DNA of 10,829 nucleotides from Phoronis ovalis (Eukaryota > Phoronida > Phoronidae): NCBI GenBank assembly GCA_028565635.1, contig JAOXYB010059490.1:1-10829 (forward strand), written 5' to 3'. Position numbers and translations under genes: made by a program. How positions within the stretch are numbered: position 1 is the stretch's first letter; each line of letters opens with the position of its first letter. Positions 1 to 7,116 of the stretch are shown one piece after another. The notes beneath the pieces were generated by a model. That model was given only the letters and a program-made list of their open reading frames with translations, was not told the DNA's origin and searched no databases.

Positions 1-77
1 AATGGAAGTATCGTTAACTTCTTTAATATTTATGATTTGGTCATAACATTTAATGGAAGTATCGTTAACTTCTTTAA
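1..77. repeat. 51-bp-period direct repeat at window edge
   Basis: A 26-bp segment beginning AATGGAAGTATCG and ending CTTCTTTAA occurs identically at 1-26 and 52-77, separated by an AT-rich spacer that contains ATGA/TCAT. The exact identity over 26 bp shows a recent duplication. Because the first copy sits on the window edge, this may be the tail of a longer tandem array with a 51-bp unit whose last unit is incomplete. No gene is seen in it. Confidence 0.8.
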
Positions 78-912
78 ACGTGGTTTGCCCAAATTTAGAT
101 CCGCTGGATTTTCCGGTATGATGGATTTTTATGAGGTGCCATAAAACGTTAATTAAATTTAATACGTCGCACACACGAGTCTGATATTACCATCAGGACA
201 TGGCCTGAGTGTTAAAGTTTCAGAAAACGTTTATTTTGTTTGAAAAAAATGTAAAGCGGATTTTTCAAGATTTTTTTTATAAACGGTAACGAGCAGAGGG
301 TTTAGTTAAGTCCTCATAATTATATAAATTATCTTTAAAATCTGGCCAGTGAATCTCATACACAACTAGGCATTTCTGCTTTAACACAGCTCACCAAGTG
401 AACATATATATTACTGCCGTAATATCCAGCGATCGAGAGGCAATATACAACTCTGCAAAAAAACATTGAAAACTAAATTGATGAATGTAAACTATGCAAG
501 TTAATTGTTAATTATACAGGTAAATCAGCCTTTAGTCCTTTGATGAAAAAAAAGGCAGTGAATATTGCGTCTTTGCTCTAGTAGTAGAGACACCCGAGTT
601 ACAGGGGAGTATATAATTAAAAAAATCGGATGATTGGTTTTTGCAACATTACCAAATAAGCGTAATCTATAATTCAGAATATTATACTGTCGATAGGTGG
701 TCTCGAGTCGTCTGTTTAGGGTATTATTTACAATACGTACTTTTTTTCAATAACACATGGTTAAATAATCCTTAGTTGAGCATGAATCCTGTGCCAGTGG
801 TCAAAGCGCAGACATTTGTGAAAAAACTTAAGTGCACTATCTGAAAAAACAAGGTCATTAATATAAATTTGAGAAACGATTTTTCATTTGTATTATTTGT
901 CAGCGCTTGTCG
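78..912. other. Intergenic, no gene recognised
   Basis: AT-rich sequence without a supported ORF. Two small adjacent inverted repeats are visible at about 180-214: CTGAT/ATCAG with a 6-nt gap and TCAGG/CCTGA with a 6-nt gap. They are too short to name as anything. No RNA gene, TIR or tandem array was recognised here. Confidence 0.5.
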
Positions 913-955
913 TTTAAATCTAGGATATATAAGTTTTATATATCCTAGTTTAAAT
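913..955. mobile_element. Short palindromic insertion, copy 1 (29 bp), with 7-bp flanking repeats
   Basis: The core at 920-948 is a near-perfect palindrome with 13-bp arms, CTAGGATATATAA on the left and its reverse complement on the right. It is flanked on both sides, directly abutting the arms, by TTTAAAT (913-919 and 949-955), which looks like a 7-bp target-site duplication. The core equals the longer copy at 2785-2823 minus 10 bp at its centre. TTTAAA is itself palindromic, so part of the flank could instead belong to the arms. No known family is recognised. Confidence 0.6.
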
Positions 956-1735
956 ATATCGTAAAGTTTATCATTTGATTACTCGACCGTTTATTCGTTG
1001 TTTCGTTATGTCGGTTTCACTTAAATAAAATAATAACAAAATAGCGTTAGTCTAAGATTCCTAACATCAGTAATCTATATAATTATGTAATTTACACAGG
1101 AAACGCCCTGACATCACCAATAACGATAAGCTAACTAAAGAAAAACACCGCTATAAGGACTAAAGAATGTAACTATCTATCTGAAATACGTAACGTCCAC
1201 TACTATATATATATATATATATATATTAACAATTCCAGCTCAGTACTAAATAACAAATAATCAAACACAAAACTTACAATTTATAGAGCTTCTTATGCTC
1301 AAGCGTTCTCTGTTCGGATATAAGGTTCAAATGGTGAGTCTGGCTAGGACAATTTGTCTATTAAGAGCATACTACCAATCAGAAACGGCCGACTAATTTT
1401 ATCTGAATAGAGTGGCTCAATTAGGACGATACACAATACAAAACACAAATAGAACACTATGTGGCCGTAACATTATTTGCTGATTTTATTTTGTATACAA
1501 ATTGTGCCAAACAATAAGATAGTGATAGCAACGTCTCTATAGTGACAAGCTTTCTCTTTAATCATTATTTATAATTACTTCATTAATTAACACGATCAAT
1601 GAAAACAAGACGCCTACAATAATTGAATTTAATTTTTTATTATTCATTGTTGTACAAGAAAATAAGCCAAATCCTTGATACCATCTACACCTCAATTTTC
1701 ACAATTATTTGTCATACAATTCTAATTACCAATGA
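956..1735. other. Intergenic AT-rich stretch
   Basis: No gene is supported. The only clear structure is the TA microsatellite listed separately. Base composition is uniformly AT-rich with many short stop-interrupted frames on both strands. Confidence 0.5.
1204..1226. repeat. (TA)n microsatellite
   Basis: An uninterrupted run of 23 bases of alternating T and A (about 11.5 TA units). It is an ordinary simple-sequence repeat and probably length-polymorphic. Confidence 0.95.
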
Positions 1736-1867
1736 ATAGATACTGGTTATTTATATAACGTTCTCACTCTGAATAGATGGCATAAGGTCACAATTGATGT
1801 AACCGCATGCTCACTGAGTGGTGACGGAGTTGTCTTGGCCGTGCTGGAAGAAGTCCGTCAACCCTAA
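1736..1867 (+). other. Coding-like open segment, possible gene or transposon remnant
   Basis: This frame is open for 43 codons between TGA (1733-1735) and TAA (1865-1867) and has no ATG at its beginning. Its second half (about 1790-1864) is clearly richer in G and C than its surroundings and reads with ordinary codon choice through residues such as SLSGDGVVLAVLEEV. The opposite strand is also open over part of it, so the strand is uncertain. No acceptor, donor or homologue is recognised. The 21-bp repeat at 1744-1764 lies within it, and the second copy at 2258 keeps the same peptide phase for a few residues (GYLYNVL) before diverging. It could be a decayed transposon ORF, an orphan exon or chance. 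Confidence 0.2.
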
Positions 1868-2278
1868 ATTTATGATTTTTTCTTTTTTCCTCCTTGGCTC
1901 TGTTTTTTTTTTGTTTCTGTTTGAAAGGTAAATTAATGTACAAGAGATTGAAATTAATATTAGCTTTTTAAAGTAAAATAAACCAAAATTTGAGCTAAGT
2001 AGGACAAAGCTATGAATTTTGTCAATTGTTAGGTTGCATTTTCCTGTGGGTAGTCTACATAGTGGAATAGCAAAAACTTTTGTTCGTTATTCCTACTCGA
2101 ACAATCAACTGGGAGTAGTATACATACTAATCTTCGGTTCTTAACAGGTCATTTTCTTCACGCAATGTTTCGGAAATTTTTATAACGATTTTTAAAAATT
2201 ACATGAATTTACTATAGAAGTGGATGGGAAAATCAATTGTGTCCTTATACAAGATGTTGGTTATTTATATAACGTTCT
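1744..2278. repeat. Pair of 21-bp direct repeats 514 bp apart
   Basis: An identical 21-bp stretch containing GGTTATTTATATAACG occurs at 1744-1764 and 2258-2278. Similarity extends a little on both sides (AGAT before, CTC after). The core has partial dyad symmetry (GTTAT/ATAAC). The two copies could be termini of a degraded element or two insertions of the same short repeat. The sequence between them has no recognisable transposase. Confidence 0.7.
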
Positions 2279-2552
2279 TGCTCATACGATATATTATTTG
2301 TAGAATGAAAATAAAAAATATGTTACGTGGTCGCATACTGTACTATATAGTTTGATGACGTCAGTAATTAGCAAACCCGGAATGATGACACTCAATGGAA
2401 CAATCAGTGCACGCTAACAACTCTAAAGAATGCAATTGAAGCAGAGAACATAGATATAATAATTGTCATTGCAATAAATATAGAAAATAGGCAATGACAT
2501 AGTGGAAAAACAGAACAACATAATCTGTATTTTCACCCACATAATCTTGCAA
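1868..2552. other. Intergenic; small hairpin and CRE-type octamer only
   Basis: No gene is seen. It contains a T-rich tract near 1876-1920, a perfect CRE octamer TGACGTCA at 2356-2363, and a 9-bp perfect inverted repeat TGTCATTGC/GCAATGACA at 2464-2472 and 2491-2499 with an 18-nt loop. Confidence 0.5.
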
Positions 2553-2859
2553 ATATCAATACCTCATGGTTTTGAGGGTTTAACTAAACAAAGAAATATT
2601 TCCTGAAAAGCTCGAGGAACTTTTTATGTAACGTTGAGGATTTTGGATCTCGTATTCTTGTAAATATTATTTTTCTACTGTGCTGATGTATCAGTGCATA
2701 CATGAAACAAGAATGCGAGATTTAAAATCCTCAACGTTACTTAAAAAGTTTTCGAGCTTGTCAGGAAATATTTCTTGGTTTAGTCTAGGATATATAAAAC
2801 TCTAAGAGTTTTATATATCCTAGGTTAGTCAAACCTTCAAAACCATGAGGTATTGATAT
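2553..2859. mobile_element. Fold-back (hairpin) MITE-like element
   Basis: The left arm at 2553-2661 (109 bp) is a close reverse complement of the right arm at 2707-2859 once a palindromic insertion of about 45 bp in the right arm is set aside. The arms start ATATCAATACCTCATGG and end CCATGAGGTATTGATAT, and they surround a 45-nt loop. There is no ORF, so the element is non-autonomous. The outer TA dinucleotides would fit a TA target duplication as in Tc1/mariner-type MITEs, but the ends are AT-rich and the exact boundary is ambiguous. Transcription would give a long imperfect hairpin RNA. The arms differ by scattered substitutions, so the element is not brand new. Confidence 0.8.
2779..2830. 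mobile_element. Short palindromic insertion, copy 2 (39 bp), nested in fold-back element
   Basis: The sequence at 2785-2823 is a perfect palindrome: 18-bp arms (CTAGGATATATAAAACTC and its reverse complement) around a TAA loop. It interrupts the right arm of the fold-back. The left arm of the same fold-back lacks it and gives the empty-site sequence. Comparison shows the insert plus a duplication of the target, GTTTAGT to the left and GTTAGT to the right (TTAGTC if the boundary is slid by one base). With the copy at 913-955 this makes two insertions of one tiny element. It encodes nothing. Confidence 0.75.
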
Positions 2860-3575
2860 ACTTAGTATGTAAATGACAGGCCTGTTCAAAATTTGAAGGC
2901 ACGTTAGAATAACGCTTACAGAAACCAGGGTAAATAGCTGGACTGTGAATTAGATATTATTTGAGATTTCCCTGTGATATTACATTTAAGATCTTTCACC
3001 AGTTATTTTTGATATTGTAACTTTATATGTTAAATCTTTGAGGAAACTCGTTTTGCATGGTATATACGATTTAATCCACACTGGGAAAAAGGTGCTTCAT
3101 ATGATAAATTAATATATTTTACTATGAAATCAGAGACATTTCACAGTATATCGGGCAGTATATAGCCCTCTATACATCAGATCTGCTGATCTTAACAATT
3201 TAGTGTCAAATTTCCTAGACTGAAGAAAAGTACCTAGATCTTTATTTTTATGTGAGACGCGCCCGGGATTGAGGCAGTCCATAAAGAAAGTCATGAAATG
3301 CTTTCAACAAATAAGGTATCCAAAAAGTGCAATTTTAATCATTATGTTTTTGTTTCTACCAAAAAGTCCTTGGCCACTCTGACCTCTACTTTAAAATCTT
3401 ATTTCTGGGAGATCAAGCTGCTAATTGAGTGGAACCACCTGTTGGAAAACATGCTAAATCATACTGATAACACCAGCTAGAACTCAAAATATCAACAAGT
3501 GATCGAATCTTATCATGAAAGCTACGTGTTCAGGTATAGTGAAATTTCATTCTATCCTTAGACCACATCAAAAAT
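2860..3575. other. Intergenic; one weak open frame
   Basis: No supported gene. On the + strand a frame is open from 3256 to the TAG at 3478-3480, with an ATG at 3298 giving 60 codons. The predicted peptide has no signal sequence, domain or motif that I recognise. The segment near 3253-3300 is slightly GC-richer, and AATAAG followed by GTATCC could act as a splice donor at about 3316. It may be a transposon remnant or chance. Confidence 0.3.
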
Positions 3576-3824
3576 AAAACTTGTTTAAAGGGCGAATCCC
3601 TCAAAAACTGAGTCGCTCGGTCGGCTTTTATTTTCATTTTCATTTTTAAAAAAGTAAACGGTAAAGTAAAGCCCTTAATAAACCACTTCGGTTATTGTTG
3701 AATCAGACAACACCGCGAGAATTTGATAAAAAAAATTAAAATGCCGGATCCGTTAAACAATTAAAAAAAATATGAAAGTGAAAACGCCAAAATTTGAAGC
3801 AGTCGGGCCCGTTAAACAAGTTTT
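3576..3824. mobile_element. 249-bp element bounded by 18-bp inverted repeats
   Basis: The sequence at 3576-3593 (AAAACTTGTTTAAAGGGC) and the reverse complement of 3807-3824 match at 17 of 18 positions. The interior is non-coding, A/T-rich, and contains a related internal copy of the terminal motif (GGATCCGTTAAACAA near 3747). No clear target-site duplication is seen because the outer flanks are A/T homopolymer-like. Size and structure fit a non-autonomous DNA transposon (MITE), family not recognised. Confidence 0.5.
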
Positions 3825-4403
3825 TTTTGGTCTCGCCTTACTGTTCAGTTTGTAAATATCCAACTTTATCAAACTGTAGTATGTTACATTAATAAAAAGG
3901 GTTAGGTCTAGTATATTTGTCATTTATAAACATAGCAAAGTACATCAGTTAATAAAGAATCACTTTGTCCAAGAATTTAAATGTATTAACATTTCAGAAC
4001 CGTTTTTTTTTTTTGCATTTCCTCTTTGATATATTTCGAACGAATTTTATGAAGGTGTCAACGTTGTTAAATGGATAAATATCAAAGAGTATGAATAATT
4101 GAAATCAAGTGCGGAAATCTTGTGCACTAAGTGAGCTACATTAATCAGTATCCTGTGATCAATCCGTAAAGAATGGAAAACAAGGTACGAACAATTTAAG
4201 TAACTTTCCTGTGATTATTATAATTCTTTTGTATTATGTATAATAAATGTATTAAGTATATAGTCATCATCACAACGTGTGAAGTATAACTCGCATTTAG
4301 CAAATATGTATGTAAAGTTATTTTTGTCTTACGCAATTAATGCATCCCTTTTATCTTTCTATTGTAACTGAATAGAAAACGAAACTCAGTTCATCATCGT
4401 ACG
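3825..4403. other. Intergenic, nothing recognised
   Basis: AT-rich sequence with a T homopolymer near 4005 and no supported ORF, RNA gene or repeat. Short stop-riddled frames on both strands. Confidence 0.5.
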
Positions 4404-4648
4404 AACGTAAAGGAGAAACGGATCCAGATTCACTTGCTGTTTAGTGCAAAATGATAAACAGATGCAAATTCAAAATTATTTACAGATTCAACGTAAAGTG
4501 AGAAACAGGTACATAATCATTTACAGATTCAGATTTATTTACCGGTTCAGGATTCGGTGCCGGATCTGGATTCGGATTGGTACTCTGATTCCGGATTCTG
4601 AATGTGAATGTGAATCCCGGGAACTGAATCTGTTTCTTACTTTACGTT
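4404..4648. repeat. Degenerate GATTC-rich repeat block with three AACGTAAAG modules
   Basis: A module AACGTAAAG followed by GAGAAAC or a close variant occurs at 4404 and 4490 on the + strand and, inverted, at 4621-4648. Between them runs a low-complexity stretch of GATTC and GAATC units (CAGATTC, GGATTCGG, GATTCCGG, GAATGTGAATGTG). The outer modules in opposite orientation give the block a partial fold-back character. Open frames on both strands here (4444-4665 and 4539-4766) give arginine/isoleucine- or arginine/histidine-rich peptides that merely reflect the repeat and are not believed to be genes. Confidence 0.65.
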
Positions 4649-4755
4649 CTTCGTCATCATCATGATGATAGTTTATGTTACTCATCCGAACCGACTTAAA
4701 TGCCTTTCTTTTGACTCTAACTGTATGAGGGGGTAGGGGGTCCCTCCCAGGGTGC

Positions 4756-4956
4756 AATGCTCGCACTTATGGCAATGCTCGCTGCTCGCACTTAACAAGA
4801 AATATTAACAAGCAAAAAAAAGAAGTCGCGGCAAGTTATAAAAATACAAAGCAAAAAAAAAGAAAATGCCTCGCGGCAAGTTATAAAAAAATAAAAATAG
4901 CCAAAAGGAAATGCTCGCTGCTCGAACTTAACAGACCCCAATGCTCGCTGGTCGCG
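4756..4956. repeat. Interleaved AATGCTCGC and TCGCGGCAAG repeats
   Basis: The unit AATGCTCGC, often continuing TGCTCG-ACTTAACA, starts at 4756, 4774, 4910 and 4940. Between the copies a second unit of about 36-44 bp (A-rich run, then TCGCGGCAAGTTATAAAAA) is present twice in tandem at 4811-4846 and 4850-4893. This local GC-rich patch in AT-rich DNA looks like a minisatellite or the tail of a repeat family. No gene is seen in it. Confidence 0.75.
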
Positions 4957-5332
4957 AAAACCCCCCTATAGCCCACTTGTATGTTATGCTAAGCGACGTT
5001 TTCTTTGCTTAAGATATTTTGTAGTTGTTTTTTTTTGATTTTCAGAGAATGAGGGCATTCATAATGATTGGCAAACGAAACGGTTATTGTCTAAATTACC
5101 TAAGTAAATGTAAAAAATAATTTTTAATTGACTTTTAAAAGTATTATTTACAAAAGCATTTAGAACGCAAATTATATTGAATGGAGTTACTTAATTTCAA
5201 GTTTTGATGATATTTAATATATAGCATCTAAGATCGACCGTTTCGTAGAAGCCCGAAAATCTGTAAGATTACTGTTTGTTTCATAATAAATAGAGAATCG
5301 AATTTTACCATAAATTTAGAAAAGAACAAACA

Positions 5333-5350
5333 CCCCCCCCCCAAAAAAAA
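5333..5350. repeat. C10-A8 homopolymer pair
   Basis: Ten C residues (5333-5342) directly followed by eight A residues (5343-5350). This is a simple-sequence tract likely to vary in length and to be prone to sequencing error. Confidence 0.9.
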
Positions 5351-5437
5351 CACACCTACATCAAATTGAAAACGACGTAGATCTAATATGCATAAGTCTA
5401 CTTCAAAATCACTAGATGGGAATTTTACACGACTTTC

Positions 5438-5459
5438 TTACCTGGTATTTGCCAGGTAA
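5438..5459. repeat. Perfect 8-bp inverted repeat with 6-nt loop
   Basis: TTACCTGG at 5438-5445 and CCAGGTAA at 5452-5459 with TATTTG between. It lies about 270 bp upstream of the TATA box. It could be a dimeric protein-binding site or chance; the minus strand also reads CAG followed by GTAAGA, a good splice-donor match. Confidence 0.6.
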
Positions 5460-5697
5460 ATGACAAAATTTATCGAAATTGCTGTATTGCCATGCTAAAT
5501 TTTCAGGATTTTTAACATTTTTTTCCGTGAGAAACTGTGTATTTGAAAAATTTATAGTGCACTTATTCATATTAGGTCTCTTTGCAGTTTTCACTTCGAT
5601 AAAGCTGTTTTAGGGAATATTTTATTTTACTCGATTATCCCAAAACTTCGATTCTTCATCCATTTTGAAATATATGGTAATTAAAAACTTCATACAG

Positions 5698-5705
5698 TCA
5701 CGTGA
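5698..5705. promoter_or_regulatory. Palindromic E-box TCACGTGA
   Basis: A perfect 8-bp palindrome with a CACGTG core, 20 bp upstream of the TATA box of the cysteine-rich peptide gene. Extended as GTCACGTGA it matches nine of ten bases of the CLEAR/M-box type recognised in animals by MITF/TFE-family bHLH-ZIP proteins. USF and Max-type factors also bind this core. The position relative to the promoter is suggestive; regulation by any given factor is inference. Confidence 0.4.
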
Positions 5706-5725
5706 TTCCAGATTCAATTAAGTTG

Positions 5726-5734
5726 TATATAAAG
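5726..5734 (+). promoter_or_regulatory. TATA box of the cysteine-rich peptide gene
   Basis: TATATAAAG is a full match to the animal TATA consensus. A start of transcription about 30 bp downstream would fall near 5756-5762 (GTACATTAA), giving a 5' UTR of roughly 150 nt before the ATG at 5909. An alternative is an upstream non-coding exon, since CTGAC plus TTTTTACAG at about 5838-5861 resembles a branch point and 3' splice site ahead of the coding exon. Confidence 0.5.
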
Positions 5735-5908
5735 GTATTACACTGCGTAAAGAGCGTACATTAATTTATTTCTGTTTATCTGTGCAAGTTACATCTTCAG
5801 AAAAAGTAATATTATAGTTGACTGTAACTAGTTGGACTGACTTTTCAAAGCGTTTTTACAGTCAGCTGAGTATTGGTTCATTTGAAACATCACAATCTGA
5901 AATCAGTG

Positions 5909-6043
5909 ATGGGAGTTTTAGGACTAGTTTTGTTTATCCTAATTAATGTGTCAGTCGCGGCCGTAAAAAAGGACGAAGATTCCACCATTATGTCTGATAA
6001 CGATTACCTACTGTTTTACAGAATGTTCCGAGCTCCGCCAATG
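5909..6043 (+). CDS. Secreted cysteine-rich (ICK-like) peptide precursor, exon 1: signal peptide and pro-region
   Basis: This exon encodes the first 45 residues of a predicted 90-residue secreted precursor. The ATG at 5909 is chosen because it has G at -3 and G at +4 and starts directly with a hydrophobic stretch. An in-frame TTG further upstream (5873) is not a plausible animal start and would put polar residues ahead of the signal sequence. Residues 2-16 are leucine, valine and isoleucine rich, and a signal peptidase site fits after the alanines at 17-18. Residues 19-45 form a charged, acidic pro-region (KKDED near its start) with single arginines and no dibasic furin site. The exon ends in ATG followed by GTAAGT, an excellent splice donor, in phase 0. 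If the intron were retained, translation would stop at 6110-6112 with no cysteines added. A signal/pro exon separated from a mature-domain exon by a long intron is typical of small disulfide-rich peptide genes. I do not recognise a named gene. Confidence 0.75.
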
Positions 6044-6158
6044 GTAAGTATGTACTCAAAAGTAGAAGAGCGATTTCATGATTATTTTTTTGTTAACATT
6101 TTTAAATTATAAACGTCAAGCTGAAAAAATTACTTATTTAATTACGCAATTGATTGAT

Positions 6159-6640
6159 ATTAGAATAAAACAAAGTAAAAAAGAGTTAATAAGTACATAG
6201 ACGTTTGCTTTTAGTGTACGGTTTTGAAGTAAAACAACATGCATGTATTTCGCGTGGTGGTAGGTCGGTCATTGCCTATGCGTAAGAGTAATTATAAGTT
6301 TTTGTTCTATTAAAATTGGACGAAAAAACGCACGGTAAGCATTCTGTACTATATAAAGAAAACCCAATAACTTGTCTTTACAATGGTTATGCAATAATCA
6401 GTTTACTTTCATTAGAATGAGACAATAAGAAGCAGTTAAAAAGTACGCAGACTTTTGCCTAATGTTCAGTATCTTAAAAGTAAAATGACCCACGCATTTA
6501 TTTGCACGCGACAGTAGTTCGCTTACCAAATTTTAAAGGGTACAAATTCTGTGATTATTACTTATTAATTAGAAATTTAGATTATCCAACGCAGTGTTTT
6601 TGCTTAATATAATATTATCATTTTAATGCGTTATGGAAAC
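6159..6640. repeat. Diverged tandem copies in the intron
   Basis: A segment at 6159-6280 aligns with one at 6410-6530: both begin ATTAGAAT and share a run of matching blocks such as AGTTAA-AAGTAC--AGAC-TTTGC and AAGTAAAA. A third, shorter relative starts at about 6570 (ATTAGAAAT, then ACGCAGTGTTTTTGCTTAAT). The period is about 250 bp and then about 160 bp. Identity is moderate, so the duplication is old. Its role is unknown. Confidence 0.45.
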
Positions 6641-7116
6641 TAATTCCTGTTTTGTTTATCTGTCGCCTAAATTGATCTTCTGTGTCAGAATCTTTCTCAA
6701 TTTAATAAAATCTTGTGATGATAGTGTCATAAAGTGCATGTAGGATGGACAATGGCTGTGAGTCTTACGAAAACATGGTTTGTTACTTAAAGTCAGTGTG
6801 CACATACATATGTGACACTACTCGGGGCCACAGAAGCATCTGACAAGATTCATTCAGACAGATCTTGACAGCTGTCGTCGAATTGTGAAATGTAAAACCG
6901 GAGTTACAAGCTAGCTTTAAAAATAATAGATGAGGTTAACTTAATTGTAATTTTATACTACGTGACATTCGCATCATTTGTTGAGCTTCCTACTGTAGGA
7001 TTAGTTATTGCGTTGATGAATCGGGTGCTGATTACGTGACAAACATTCTTCCTTTCGTTTCCGGGAAATATTTACGTTCTCAAACGTTTCAAAACTCTTC
7101 TTATCCGTGCCGTGTT

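Larger units (their letters stand above)
4957..5697. other. Region upstream of the cysteine-rich peptide gene
   Basis: No convincing gene. It contains a C10 run followed by A8 (5333-5350) and an 8-bp perfect hairpin at 5438-5459. A minus-strand open frame at 5412-5594 begins with GTG rather than ATG and its peptide is unremarkable, so it is not called. Confidence 0.5.

Noticed and set aside
3298-3480. 60-codon ORF as a genuine gene
   Set aside because: It starts with ATG, but there is no signal sequence, domain, promoter or good splice context; it is noted only as an open frame within an intergenic entry.
4444-4766. Overlapping open frames on both strands (4444-4665 + and 4539-4766 -)
   Set aside because: Both peptides are low-complexity products of the GATTC repeat block and the adjacent G/C runs; neither begins or ends like a real gene.
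5412-5594. Minus-strand 60-codon open frame
   Set aside because: It begins with GTG, the peptide has no recognisable motif or signal, and it ends by chance in an AT-rich region. A CAG-GTAAGA donor and an ACAG acceptor can be imagined around it, but nothing supports a gene.
5873-6112. Reading the signal-peptide frame as a 79-residue unspliced protein from TTG
   Set aside because: TTG is not a plausible animal start, the frame runs through a consensus splice donor at 6044, and the extra C-terminal residues are intron translation.
6349-6358. Second TATATAAAG motif, inside the intron
   Set aside because: No coding exon with a start follows it within a sensible distance, so an alternative promoter is not supported.
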